From a virus, in the IMG/VR virus record IMGVR_UViG_3300021365_002693, positions 1 through 35,514 of that record: a DNA stretch of 35,514 bases. One strand, given 5' to 3'. The notes beneath the pieces were generated by a model. That model was not told where the DNA came from, did no database searches, and was given only the letters and a program-made list of their open reading frames with translations. The position numbers and the translations under genes were made by a program. Positions 17,152 to 24,738 of the stretch are shown in pieces; positions within the stretch are counted from its first letter, which is position 1; each line of letters starts with the position of its first letter.

Positions 17152-18372
17152 TTATGCCTTTTTCACCAACAAACCGTAATCATAGTAATATAAATAATCA
17201 ATGTTTGTGCCAAGAAAACAGTTCATTGCATGTGTCGGATTTTCTACTATTGGTTCGCGATCATTGAAGCTAGTATTTAATACAATTGGTACACCATATA
17301 GTTCATTCCATCTGCTGATAAATCCGTGATACCAGGGATTATCTTCAGCCGTTACCGTCTGTAGTCTCCCTGATGCGTCGGCGTGCAGAACTGCGGGTAC
17401 TTTATCTTTCATATCTTCTTTGAAGTTTAATACAAACCCCATATATGGCGCAGGCACATCTTTTTCAAACCATTCACTAACTTTTTCTCTTAATATAGAG
17501 GGGGCAAAGGGTCTAAACCAAGCACGATGTTTGACTCTCTCATTTAGAATATCTTTCATATCCTGGTGTGTAGGGTCAGCTAAGATCGATCTATTGCCTA
17601 AAGCTCGGCGCCCAGACTCTGAGCCTCCTCCGAATACAGCAATAATCTTTTTATCTTTAAGTTTCTGTAGGACATCATCGTCCGTGACTTTAGTAACTGT
17701 GATCTTCTCATTGTTTTCTTCAATTGCTAATTCAACATCTTCTATTGGATACTTTTTGCCTAAATACGGAGTAAAGTTCTTATTGGTAAATTGTCGGGGC
17801 TGGTCCTCTATACAGTGCCAGATATATTGTGCACAACCAATTGCTAGGCCGGCGTCATAGGGCACTGGGCAGACATAAATATTGTTGAATTGCTTGTCAT
17901 ACCAATCGAACATTCGGCCTGTCATAACACTATTAAGTGCAACTCCTCCTGCTAGACAAAGATTATTTGTGCCAATCTTGTCTGCATATGGTTTGATGAG
18001 TTCCTTCACATATGCCTCTGTAGCTGTCTGTAGGGCTGCTGCTATGTTTAATTTTTCATCAAAGTCTAAAGGGGCCCACTCAGAAAATTTAGAGTAGTCA
18101 GAGGCTCTGAGAGCTTTAGTCATAACCTCTAAATATTTATCGGGCTCTTTAGCATACGCTGACATTGCCATAACAGTTCCACATTGATTACCGATGGGTG
18201 GACCTGATGAATATCCATATGTATGCTTTGTGATATTACTCCAAAAGCCTCCGATATTAACCTTAAAGGGGAACCTTTTGAGAAGTTTAATATTATTACC
18301 TTGGCCCTCATAAATTGTAAAGCAAGTTGTAGTATAATCTTCGTTTTCAAGTTCTTCACCACCGCCGTCCAT
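17152..18372 (-). CDS. Carbamoyltransferase (NodU/CmcH/TobZ type), C-terminal part of a frameshifted gene
   Basis: This part begins MDGGGEELENEDYTTTC, which in intact relatives lies inside the protein, directly after the IVT/ITMD strand. It carries NLCLAGGVALNSVMTGRMFD, PVPYDAGLAIG, and the YrdC-like C-terminal block FGGGSESGRRALGNRSILAD and HRAWFRPFAPSIL. These enzymes transfer a carbamoyl group from carbamoyl phosphate, via carbamoyl-AMP, to a sugar hydroxyl. Its N-terminal half is encoded in another frame (18129-18725), so as sequenced neither part alone should be active. The true gene would run 17152-18725. A one-base loss, a sequencing error or frameshifting are all possible. Its stop is followed closely by the FkbM gene. 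Confidence 0.9.
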   Translation of the reverse strand: MDGGGEELENEDYTTTCFTIYEGQGNNIKLLKRFPFKVNIGGFWSNITKHTYGYSSGPPIGNQCGTVMAMSAYAKEPDKYLEVMTKALRASDYSKFSEWAPLDFDEKLNIAAALQTATEAYVKELIKPYADKIGTNNLCLAGGVALNSVMTGRMFDWYDKQFNNIYVCPVPYDAGLAIGCAQYIWHCIEDQPRQFTNKNFTPYLGKKYPIEDVELAIEENNEKITVTKVTDDDVLQKLKDKKIIAVFGGGSESGRRALGNRSILADPTHQDMKDILNERVKHRAWFRPFAPSILREKVSEWFEKDVPAPYMGFVLNFKEDMKDKVPAVLHADASGRLQTVTAEDNPWYHGFISRWNELYGVPIVLNTSFNDREPIVENPTHAMNCFLGTNIDYLYYYDYGLLVKKA

Positions 18373-18725
18373 AGTAACAATAAAGCTTTATCAAAATTTG
18401 AAGAAAAGAAAGCATTCGCAGCATGTGCTTTATGGTGAGAAATTTCAATATATTTGCCGCCGTGAGAATCAATATGTTCCCTCATCTTCTGGAAAGATTC
18501 TGGGTATTGATTTGCGAGGCCTCCGCGCCACCTCATAACAAAGTGTGTAAAATAATCAACTTTGCCAATATCTGGATTTTGTTCAAAGAAAAACTTTAGA
18601 ATATCACCTTGCTGTTCTTTGACTCTCGAAAAACGCTCATACTCTTCGTGAATGTTGGTAATCCCATCTTCCATAATACAATATGCAGTGTCGTGCGCAC
18701 CACAAGCTAAACCTACAATCTTCAT
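18129..18725 (-). CDS. Carbamoyltransferase, N-terminal part of the frameshifted gene
   Basis: It starts MKIVGLACGAHDTAYCIMED with AGGAAG before the ATG, and runs in frame through the metal-binding motif ISHHKAHAANAFFSSNFDKA (His97, His98, His102). At 18382-18388 (AAAGCTTTA on the + strand) the reading shifts. The frame continues LLLWTAVVKN, which is unlike the family, whereas a -1 shift gives F-I-V-T-M-D-G-G-G, exactly what is expected. The final 80 or so residues to the stop at 18129 are therefore out-of-frame junk. No canonical X-XXY-YYZ slippery heptamer is seen in the zero frame, so a lost T in a T-run is the simplest cause. See the C-terminal part for function. Confidence 0.85.
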   Translation of the reverse strand: MKIVGLACGAHDTAYCIMEDGITNIHEEYERFSRVKEQQGDILKFFFEQNPDIGKVDYFTHFVMRWRGGLANQYPESFQKMREHIDSHGGKYIEISHHKAHAANAFFSSNFDKALLLLWTAVVKNLKTKIILQLALQFMRAKVIILNFSKGSPLRLISEAFGVISQSIHMDIHQVHPSVINVELLWQCQRMLKSPINI

Positions 18726-18735
18726 ATTATTCTTC

Positions 18736-19422
18736 CTATTCTTTTATAAACATGTTGGCGCCATCGTTGAAAAAATCAACTGAGGTGCGTACTGAAAAAT
18801 TATGAATATCGTTTCCGATTCTCACCATTTTCTTAAGCGGGCCCTCTGGAACTGTAATAATGTCTGTACCACATTCATCCGCATCAATAATATCGCGTGT
18901 TCGCTGACAACCAGCCCACAATGTCTCTACGTTTGGGTTATCAGAATATGTCTCGTTTGCGTATCTCATTATATCAATTGCGTTGACTCCTGTATCGTTG
19001 ATTCTACCGCAAAAAACAGATACAATAGATGTATAATCAAGTTCTGCCCGAGCAATTTCATCAATTTGCTCTTTTGTGTAGACACAGGTTACATTAATGT
19101 TGAGCTTTTCATCCGATAGTCTCTTAATCAGAGGCACAGCGGACTCACCAGTTGGATATACAACAGGAATTTTCACGTATACGTTTTCTCCCCAAGAGGT
19201 AATTTCTCTTGCTTGTCTCTCAACACCCTCTGGTGAAGGATCAAATACCTGAAAGGAGATTGGACGACCACCCATTAGTGGAATTGTGCTCATTGCAAAA
19301 CTCTTGTAGTCTCTGATCCCAGCTTGTTTCAAAAAGGATATATTTGTAGTTACACCCACAACATTAGCGTAATTACAATATTCGGCTACGCTTGAGCCAT
19401 CATAGAATACTTTAATATTCAT
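18736..19422 (-). CDS. talC: Transaldolase/fructose-6-phosphate aldolase-like enzyme
   Basis: A 228-residue single TIM barrel of the TalC/FSA class. It has VVGVTTNISFLKQAGI at 21-36 (usual TTNPSL, here TTNISF), then GENVYVKIPVVYPTGESAVP with the Schiff-base lysine expected at Lys84, LNINVTCVYTKEQI, and IVSVFCGRINDTG. Such enzymes move a dihydroxyacetone unit between sugar phosphates. TalC-like proteins are well known in marine T4-like phages, usually next to photosynthesis or pentose-phosphate genes. Here the gene is inside the sugar island, two bases after the tri-domain gene and just before the carbamoyltransferase. A role in making an unusual (for example heptose or ketose) glycan precursor is inferred. 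Confidence 0.85.
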   Translation of the reverse strand: MNIKVFYDGSSVAEYCNYANVVGVTTNISFLKQAGIRDYKSFAMSTIPLMGGRPISFQVFDPSPEGVERQAREITSWGENVYVKIPVVYPTGESAVPLIKRLSDEKLNINVTCVYTKEQIDEIARAELDYTSIVSVFCGRINDTGVNAIDIMRYANETYSDNPNVETLWAGCQRTRDIIDADECGTDIITVPEGPLKKMVRIGNDIHNFSVRTSVDFFNDGANMFIKE

Positions 19423-19423
19423 T

Positions 19424-21514
19424 TTATTTTCCTTGTATTTTTAGTAGTTTATTCAGCCAAACTGTGGCCATCAGTAATGCAAAGACACCGTGGTCTTTGT
19501 CGATTTGCATCCGAAAGGGCACAAATCTAATAAAATATGTTGACATATAGAAATAAATTTTCTTTCGTATTATATCTTCCGATTGCATTAAAATTGGTTG
19601 CCAATACTGTATCAAGTTAGAGGGCATCACTGCTTCGCTAATATCAAAAAACGAAGCATTGGCATCAAAACTTTTTTCTTTAATATTAAAGTTACTTACC
19701 AATTGATTGCTATCCATATTTTTCCACAAATTATACCTTGCATATATTGATTGTGAAAGTTTACCTAAATCTAATTCTTTTGCGTCAAACAATCTTGAAC
19801 CGTCCATATCGATAAGTTTAGCAGATAAATCATCTGGATTGTACATAATATTTTCGTATGTTAAATCACCATGTACCACACTAATGCTATTTGGATATAA
19901 TTCACTCATTGGAAGCATTTTAAGTAATTGTCGAAGACCAACATATTTTTGTTTATTAATAAAAAATTCTTTACTCTCTATTATAACATCGAATTCTTGA
20001 CCTTGCAACTTAAAATTATCAAATTTAGCATAAATTTTTTCATTTAAAAATTGTTCCATCCATTCAGGGCCATTTATTTTCTTTGAAAACGAATAAACAT
20101 TGTCATTTAATGTCTTCAAGACATCAGATAATACTCTTACTTTGGTGTTGTAACAATCGGCTTCTGACAGCATTTTATATTTTGGCAGATATTCCATATC
20201 ATAGTAATAATCAAGATTGCTCTCTCGCTCTTCATATGTAACAGGGCATATACCGTTAACTAAAAAATTAAAACGTTCAAGATCTCTTTTCTGTCTTTTT
20301 AGTATGTCGATATGTTTTTGGCCAGCGTCTTTGAGCACTTGTTTTCTTACAAATTTATTACCATCTTTTTCAATCAAATAAGTTTTAGCAAAGGAGTTTG
20401 CAGACAAATCTTTAATTACTTTAATCTTATTATCAGATACTATTTTTTCAATATCAAAACCATCTAGGCCTCTATTTCTTACGACTTCGTATGAATTTGC
20501 TTGGATTGTAAAGGGTTTTGACGGTTTATGATCGTTGATTAGCACACGAGGGCCAGACGGTAAACTCATTATTAGTTCATCATAATAGATATTTTTAGCT
20601 TTTAATAAGCTCTGAACTTCGTTCCTGTATTTTTCGTTCCTTGCAGTCGTAAGAATTATCTTATGATTGTTGGCATTTAATTCTTTTAATGTCTTGTATC
20701 CCTGTAGGCATATGTTGGTGTCAATATTGCTATTTGAGTGATCATTATGTTTTAAGAGAACACCGTCAATGTCACAAAAAATAGAGCACTCATTTCTTCT
20801 TTTTTCAACACAATCAGATAGCATTGTTGGATCACCAAAAAAGTATGCGTTTGGTGCGTCAGATAAAGTTATTTTCGCGCCTTTTCTAAATTGTTCAGAT
20901 ATAATCTCATAAAAATTATGGTATTCATTATTTATATCAGTAAAAATGTGAGCGCTATCGAAATATATACATCCAATAATTCCTTTTACTGTGTACTCAT
21001 TAAAGTCCACGTCTTCTTTGTTTACAAACTTTTCAATTTTCTTATTTTTTAAAAGTATCTTAGACCAATTATGTTGGATTTCTTCAGTTATGTTCCAAGT
21101 CGGAATTATAATTTGTGAAGCGTTTTTATTTAATATTTGTTCAAATAGCTCATCGACATTGATAGAATGATCACAATCGCACACTATAAACGGAGCAGAT
21201 AGATTATGATTATTTTTTATAAATCCATCAGTAAATGTTTGAAGGGGACCTTCAGTTTCTTTTTCTAAGATTGATACTTTTACAGTTGTTTTTGGAAATA
21301 AGGTTTGTAATCTTTCAGTAACATTATGATCTTGCTCTTGTTGTTTCGTGATTATAATTCTTACTGCTTCAATCATACTTTCCCATTTTCTGAATGGTTC
21401 ATATGCTTTTTCTATAAAAGTGAGATCACCTATCCGCAGAAAAGGTTTAAAAGTATTGCCAAACCTTTCGGCTCGGCCTCCACAGGGAAATACAACAGTT
21501 ATCTTAGGGTTCAT
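19424..21514 (-). CDS. Tri-domain nucleotidyltransferase-HAD-small-molecule kinase
   Basis: A 696-residue fusion. Residues 1-235 are a RmlA-like nucleotidyltransferase (VVFPCGGRAERFGNTFKPFL; DxD-like VCDCDH at 111-116). Residues about 243-365 are a HAD module (IFCDIDGVLL, DxD at 248-250; ILTTARN; LINDHKP). Residues about 366-690 resemble a choline/aminoglycoside kinase: FVRKQVL (Lys391), SVVHGDLTYENIMYN (HGD 548-550, Asn555) and LIDMDGSRLFD (Asp569). The parts suggest phosphorylation of a small alcohol or sugar, then nucleotidyl transfer, with a phosphatase step. LicA/LicC (CDP-choline) and AmgK/MurU (UDP-MurNAc) use kinase plus nucleotidyltransferase in that way. Substrate unknown. Start ATGA overlaps the preceding stop. 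Many Asn/Lys/Ile codons, as in its neighbours. Confidence 0.85.
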   Translation of the reverse strand: MNPKITVVFPCGGRAERFGNTFKPFLRIGDLTFIEKAYEPFRKWESMIEAVRIIITKQQEQDHNVTERLQTLFPKTTVKVSILEKETEGPLQTFTDGFIKNNHNLSAPFIVCDCDHSINVDELFEQILNKNASQIIIPTWNITEEIQHNWSKILLKNKKIEKFVNKEDVDFNEYTVKGIIGCIYFDSAHIFTDINNEYHNFYEIISEQFRKGAKITLSDAPNAYFFGDPTMLSDCVEKRRNECSIFCDIDGVLLKHNDHSNSNIDTNICLQGYKTLKELNANNHKIILTTARNEKYRNEVQSLLKAKNIYYDELIMSLPSGPRVLINDHKPSKPFTIQANSYEVVRNRGLDGFDIEKIVSDNKIKVIKDLSANSFAKTYLIEKDGNKFVRKQVLKDAGQKHIDILKRQKRDLERFNFLVNGICPVTYEERESNLDYYYDMEYLPKYKMLSEADCYNTKVRVLSDVLKTLNDNVYSFSKKINGPEWMEQFLNEKIYAKFDNFKLQGQEFDVIIESKEFFINKQKYVGLRQLLKMLPMSELYPNSISVVHGDLTYENIMYNPDDLSAKLIDMDGSRLFDAKELDLGKLSQSIYARYNLWKNMDSNQLVSNFNIKEKSFDANASFFDISEAVMPSNLIQYWQPILMQSEDIIRKKIYFYMSTYFIRFVPFRMQIDKDHGVFALLMATVWLNKLLKIQGK

Positions 21515-22230
21515 TTTTTACTCTTTTCAAGAAAATACCGAAGATCTTCGGGTGTACCAATTCCCCACATCGAGTGAACATAGAAAGGTATGAGTGCTTT
21601 CCCATCTTGAATTAATTCATTATATACTGGTGCTATATAGAATTCGTTATTTACTCGAATATCTTTCTCTATCATTTGCTTGGCGTATTTCACGAAATCG
21701 CTGCCATGGCGGTACCAATAGATGCCGCATGTAGCAATATTTGATATAGGTTTCTTTTCAGCAACCTCAACTGCATATCCCCTAGAATTAGTTTTTACAA
21801 ACGACCACTTTGGATGTACTGCATTAAATGTATATACAATAGCGTCGGCAGAAGTAAGATTCTTCAGCATTAAAAAGTTTTGTGGTGAGTACTCGATGTA
21901 TTGATCAGAATTTGCAATTAGCAAATCTTCATCATTATCAATATATTCTTCCGCTAGCAAAGCAGTACAAGCGGCGCCTTCAGTCAAACCATCAACAACT
22001 ACGTACTCAAATTTTCCATTTGTGATTCTATCGAGTGTATTGATGAGTCCTGAATATTTTTCAATATGTTCCTTTCTGACTAAAAATATGTACTCGCAAT
22101 CAAAATCCAAATTTTCAACAACTGTTTGAATCATTGGCTTTCCATTTACATCAATCAATGGTTTTGGAAAGGTATACCCCTCTTTTGTAAATCTACTGCC
22201 GGCGCCTGCCATTGGAATTAAAACTTTCAC
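21511..22230 (-). CDS. Sugar-phosphate nucleotidyltransferase
   Basis: At 239 residues, it opens with the nucleotide-binding motif VLIPMAGAGSRFTKEGYTFP and KPLIDVNGKPMI, and has the metal-binding ANSDQYIEY strand (about residues 106-114). That is the NTP_transferase/RmlA fold, which makes NDP-sugars from NTP and sugar-1-phosphate. It uses a GTG start that overlaps the HAD stop as GTGA. It lies directly between a separate HAD phosphatase and the tri-domain enzyme, so the island holds two nucleotidyltransferases and two HAD modules side by side. The length (239) fits short forms such as HddC or MurU. The base and sugar cannot be chosen from the sequence. Confidence 0.88.
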   Translation of the reverse strand: MKVLIPMAGAGSRFTKEGYTFPKPLIDVNGKPMIQTVVENLDFDCEYIFLVRKEHIEKYSGLINTLDRITNGKFEYVVVDGLTEGAACTALLAEEYIDNDEDLLIANSDQYIEYSPQNFLMLKNLTSADAIVYTFNAVHPKWSFVKTNSRGYAVEVAEKKPISNIATCGIYWYRHGSDFVKYAKQMIEKDIRVNNEFYIAPVYNELIQDGKALIPFYVHSMWGIGTPEDLRYFLEKSKK

Positions 22231-22841
22231 TGTATAATCTCCTGAAATAAGTCACAGTTTACCTCTTGGGGGTTCTTTACTTTAAACACTTTACAGCCAG
22301 AAGCTTCTGCAGCTGCAATCCCTTTCGGTGAATCTTCAACAATTATAACAGATTTTTTTTCAACATTAAAATGCTTAATCGTCTTTAAATACCCTTCGGG
22401 ATTAGGTTTTGGGTTTTCTACATCTTGATTAGTAATCACCAACTCAAACATATCTAAGATACCTGTCTTCCTTAGCATAAGTGTTGTTGTTTCTCGAATA
22501 CTATTTGTAAAGCAAGCTACGTGGATCTTTTTATTCTTAAGTTGTTCAATGAGTTCAATTTTTTCATCTCTAACCCTTGCATTTTTATTTATAATCTCAA
22601 GCGTTTTAGATTGTTTTAAATCATAAATCTCTTTATGATGATGTTCTTCTATAATTCCCATCTCAGTCAGTTTGTCTAATTTAACTTGAGTTGGAATACC
22701 ATTAAATGTTTTATAGTGATCATCAAGTGAAATTTCATAATCACTCACTTCTTTGAGTGCTTCGTTTAATGCTAAGCGATGCCACTCACAAGCATCAACG
22801 AGTACACCATCTAGATCAAATATAACTAATTTAACCTCCAT
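22227..22841 (-). CDS. HAD-superfamily phosphatase (subfamily IA type)
   Basis: A 204-residue enzyme with all four HAD motifs: FDLDGVLVDACEWH (nucleophile Asp9, Asp11), a CFTNS motif II, a lysine in NPKPNPEGY, and IVEDSPKGIAAAEASG. The cap is a helical insertion after motif I (C1 cap), as in beta-phosphoglucomutase and phosphoglycolate phosphatase relatives. Likely action: dephosphorylating or isomerising a sugar phosphate for the nucleotidyltransferase that overlaps it. Whether it is a mutase or a phosphatase cannot be told. The gene overlaps the preceding glycosyltransferase by 11 bases. Confidence 0.9.
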   Translation of the reverse strand: MEVKLVIFDLDGVLVDACEWHRLALNEALKEVSDYEISLDDHYKTFNGIPTQVKLDKLTEMGIIEEHHHKEIYDLKQSKTLEIINKNARVRDEKIELIEQLKNKKIHVACFTNSIRETTTLMLRKTGILDMFELVITNQDVENPKPNPEGYLKTIKHFNVEKKSVIIVEDSPKGIAAAEASGCKVFKVKNPQEVNCDLFQEIIQ

Positions 22842-23553
22842 ATAAGCCCCTTATTGTATGATCAACTTGATATTCTTCTAAAGCCTCTTTCAATATTTTT
22901 GGATATTGTGATAGGTTCCACTGGCCCTTACAAACGGCAGTTGCAACATAAGGAAAAATTGATGAGTCGTAATGTAGACTGCCGCGTTGTGGTTCGTTAT
23001 TATAATAGTAACAGCTTTTTAATCTTGCATATCGCATAGCTGTCGAACCAAAAGCCTCGACATCGCGATAAGTGTTTGGTTTGTAAAGCTCAAAAAGTTT
23101 TAATAAATCGGCTCGTTTCCATATTGCACTTTGTTGCGAGAAAGAATATGTTGAATTTTTAGGTATCTCATATAAATTTTCAGCTATTTGTGGGCCGCCA
23201 AGTTCTCCACTTTTTATAAGCCTAACGCAACTATAATCGTTATTTTTTAGAAATTCAAAGACTCTGTCTAATTCATGCTCTTGGCAATCATCGTAAAATA
23301 TATGATCTTCTTGAAGGTACAAAACATATTCTTCATCTATCTGATTTAAACAATCCATAAATCTTTTATAAAACGGCTCCTTGTCATTATTGACAAGCTG
23401 AATATGTTTGTCTTCTATTTTGTCCGACTGTTCATCTAAAAAAATATAACTTTTCTGATAGTTGACGTGTTTATCTAAGCGTCCAAAGTACAGTGGCCAG
23501 ATATCTGAGTACTCGTTGTGTGTCCAAGTAATCAGAGCGATTTGATTATTCAT
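22831..23553 (-). CDS. Glycosyltransferase, GT-A-like
   Basis: At 240 residues, its N-terminus ALITWTHNEYSDIWPLYFGR is followed by DEEYVLYLQEDHIFYDD; the EDH part is probably the DxD-like metal and donor site. Later parts include SCVRLIKSGELGGPQIAENL and a short C-terminal acceptor-side region with YNNEPQRGSLHYDSS. The pattern is of small GT-A enzymes used for surface polysaccharides, not of a well-defined family that I can name. Its start overlaps the GDPD-like gene by 8 bases, with AGAGG upstream. Function as a sugar transferase is inferred from fold-like motifs and from the neighbours. Confidence 0.7.
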   Translation of the reverse strand: MNNQIALITWTHNEYSDIWPLYFGRLDKHVNYQKSYIFLDEQSDKIEDKHIQLVNNDKEPFYKRFMDCLNQIDEEYVLYLQEDHIFYDDCQEHELDRVFEFLKNNDYSCVRLIKSGELGGPQIAENLYEIPKNSTYSFSQQSAIWKRADLLKLFELYKPNTYRDVEAFGSTAMRYARLKSCYYYNNEPQRGSLHYDSSIFPYVATAVCKGQWNLSQYPKILKEALEEYQVDHTIRGLYGG

Positions 23554-24001
23554 TATTTTTTACCTCTACAAAATATTTTTGAATGTTGTCTGAGCATATG
23601 CCAATCGCAGTTATTATTTGCTCGGGTGTATAATTTGAGTATTCGGGCATTACACATATAGATTTCTTGGTTAACTTTATCCCAGGGTAAGTCCACATAT
23701 ATTTTTTTGATGTTAGGGTAATGTCATCATTTTCGTGCCAAAAATAGTGAGCGTCCAGCTCTTCTAGTTTTACAATTGCTTCTAAATTCTTACCGTGGCA
23801 CCATAACTTTTTTTCCAAAAAAAAATCAGATTCTACCTGATACTGTGGCTCATCATGGCCTAAAAACATTTTATCTCGTATACACCAAACATCAACTTCA
23901 ACATCATATCCCTTCTGTAATGCTTCATTGATATATTCAGGCTTGTTTTCCATTGCAGGTATTGAGCCATTGACATTGCCTCTGTGTGCTATAAAATACA
24001 T
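23546..24001 (-). CDS. Short glycerophosphodiester-phosphodiesterase-like protein
   Basis: The ATG at 24001 overlaps the previous stop (TGATG). The first residues are MYFIAHRGN (HRG at 6-8), followed by GYDVEVDVWCIRDK (ExD at 35/37) and MFLGHDEPQYQV (HD at 49-50). These are the metal and catalytic residues of the GDPD/PI-PLC-like barrel. However, the protein has only about 151 residues, where full GDPD barrels have about 240. Next come LWCHGKNLEAI, AHYFWHENDDITLTSKKYMW and TYPGIKL. A recognisable short GDPD-like form exists in phages and in surface-glycan loci. It may act on a phosphodiester-linked substituent or bind a phosphate sugar; activity is unproven. Confidence 0.78.
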   Translation of the reverse strand: MYFIAHRGNVNGSIPAMENKPEYINEALQKGYDVEVDVWCIRDKMFLGHDEPQYQVESDFFLEKKLWCHGKNLEAIVKLEELDAHYFWHENDDITLTSKKYMWTYPGIKLTKKSICVMPEYSNYTPEQIITAIGICSDNIQKYFVEVKNNE

Positions 24002-24738
24002 CAGTCTTTCCAAGTACAGAACTTAGTAACACTTTCATTTCCGCGTAAGTAACCACGATTAAGACCTGCATCACCCAATAATAATGGATTTAATGTTGAG
24101 CCAATATCAATGTAGGTGTTATCTTGGTTGTGTTCAAATAATTGATGTGTCAAGATATTACCAAACGGGCCCGCACAAAATAAAAACAGATTATTTTTTA
24201 AATTGTTATCTGTTATGTATTGTTTGACTTCATCAATAAGTTGGTGATTATCAACCCAGGCATTTTTTCCTATTACAAAATGTTTTTTAATTTCAAAAGG
24301 TAAATTCTCTAGATTAGAATCAGAATTAGAAATTAAAATAACTTCTCTGCTGCTATATTCTGGCACCATATTATTAAGATAATACTTGTAATTTGCATTA
24401 ACGAATATGTTAGCCCAAGTTAAGTGATTTAATTCTTGGCCTGATTGATTTTTCATCCAATCGTGAACTGTATCACCACCGATACAACAAGGACAAGAAA
24501 CGCCAACAAAATATAGTTCGTGCTTAAACTTAAATGAATCAACCATCTCTTGTCGGTTCGAGGCGTGTTCAGAGGGTATAAACCAAAACTCTCCGTTGTT
24601 AATTGGTTTGTTCGCTAATATGTGAAGTTCCCCATCAGCGTATTTAGAAAAAGCAAAATTCTTTTTACTTTTTAACAACTCTACGATACTTCTCAGATCT
24701 TCTCTAAAATCTTTTTTATCAGCTTCTATACCAAACAT
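24001..24738 (-). CDS. Putative GT-D-type glycosyltransferase
   Basis: A 245-residue protein with FAFSKYADGELHIL near residue 35, close to the (F/R)xGDGE motif of the GT-D fold (DUF1792), which adds glucose in some streptococcal glycans. Other stretches are YFVGVSCPCCIGGDTVHDWM, ILISNSDSNLENLPF and LFLFCAGPFGNILTHQLF; the last looks like the typical 'sGP....l...L' end of this family, followed by YIDIGSTLNPLL. The start overlaps the preceding stop (TAATG) with AAGGAA before it. The family call is by motif only. It sits with three other transferases. Confidence 0.65.
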   Translation of the reverse strand: MFGIEADKKDFREDLRSIVELLKSKKNFAFSKYADGELHILANKPINNGEFWFIPSEHASNRQEMVDSFKFKHELYFVGVSCPCCIGGDTVHDWMKNQSGQELNHLTWANIFVNANYKYYLNNMVPEYSSREVILISNSDSNLENLPFEIKKHFVIGKNAWVDNHQLIDEVKQYITDNNLKNNLFLFCAGPFGNILTHQLFEHNQDNTYIDIGSTLNPLLLGDAGLNRGYLRGNESVTKFCTWKD

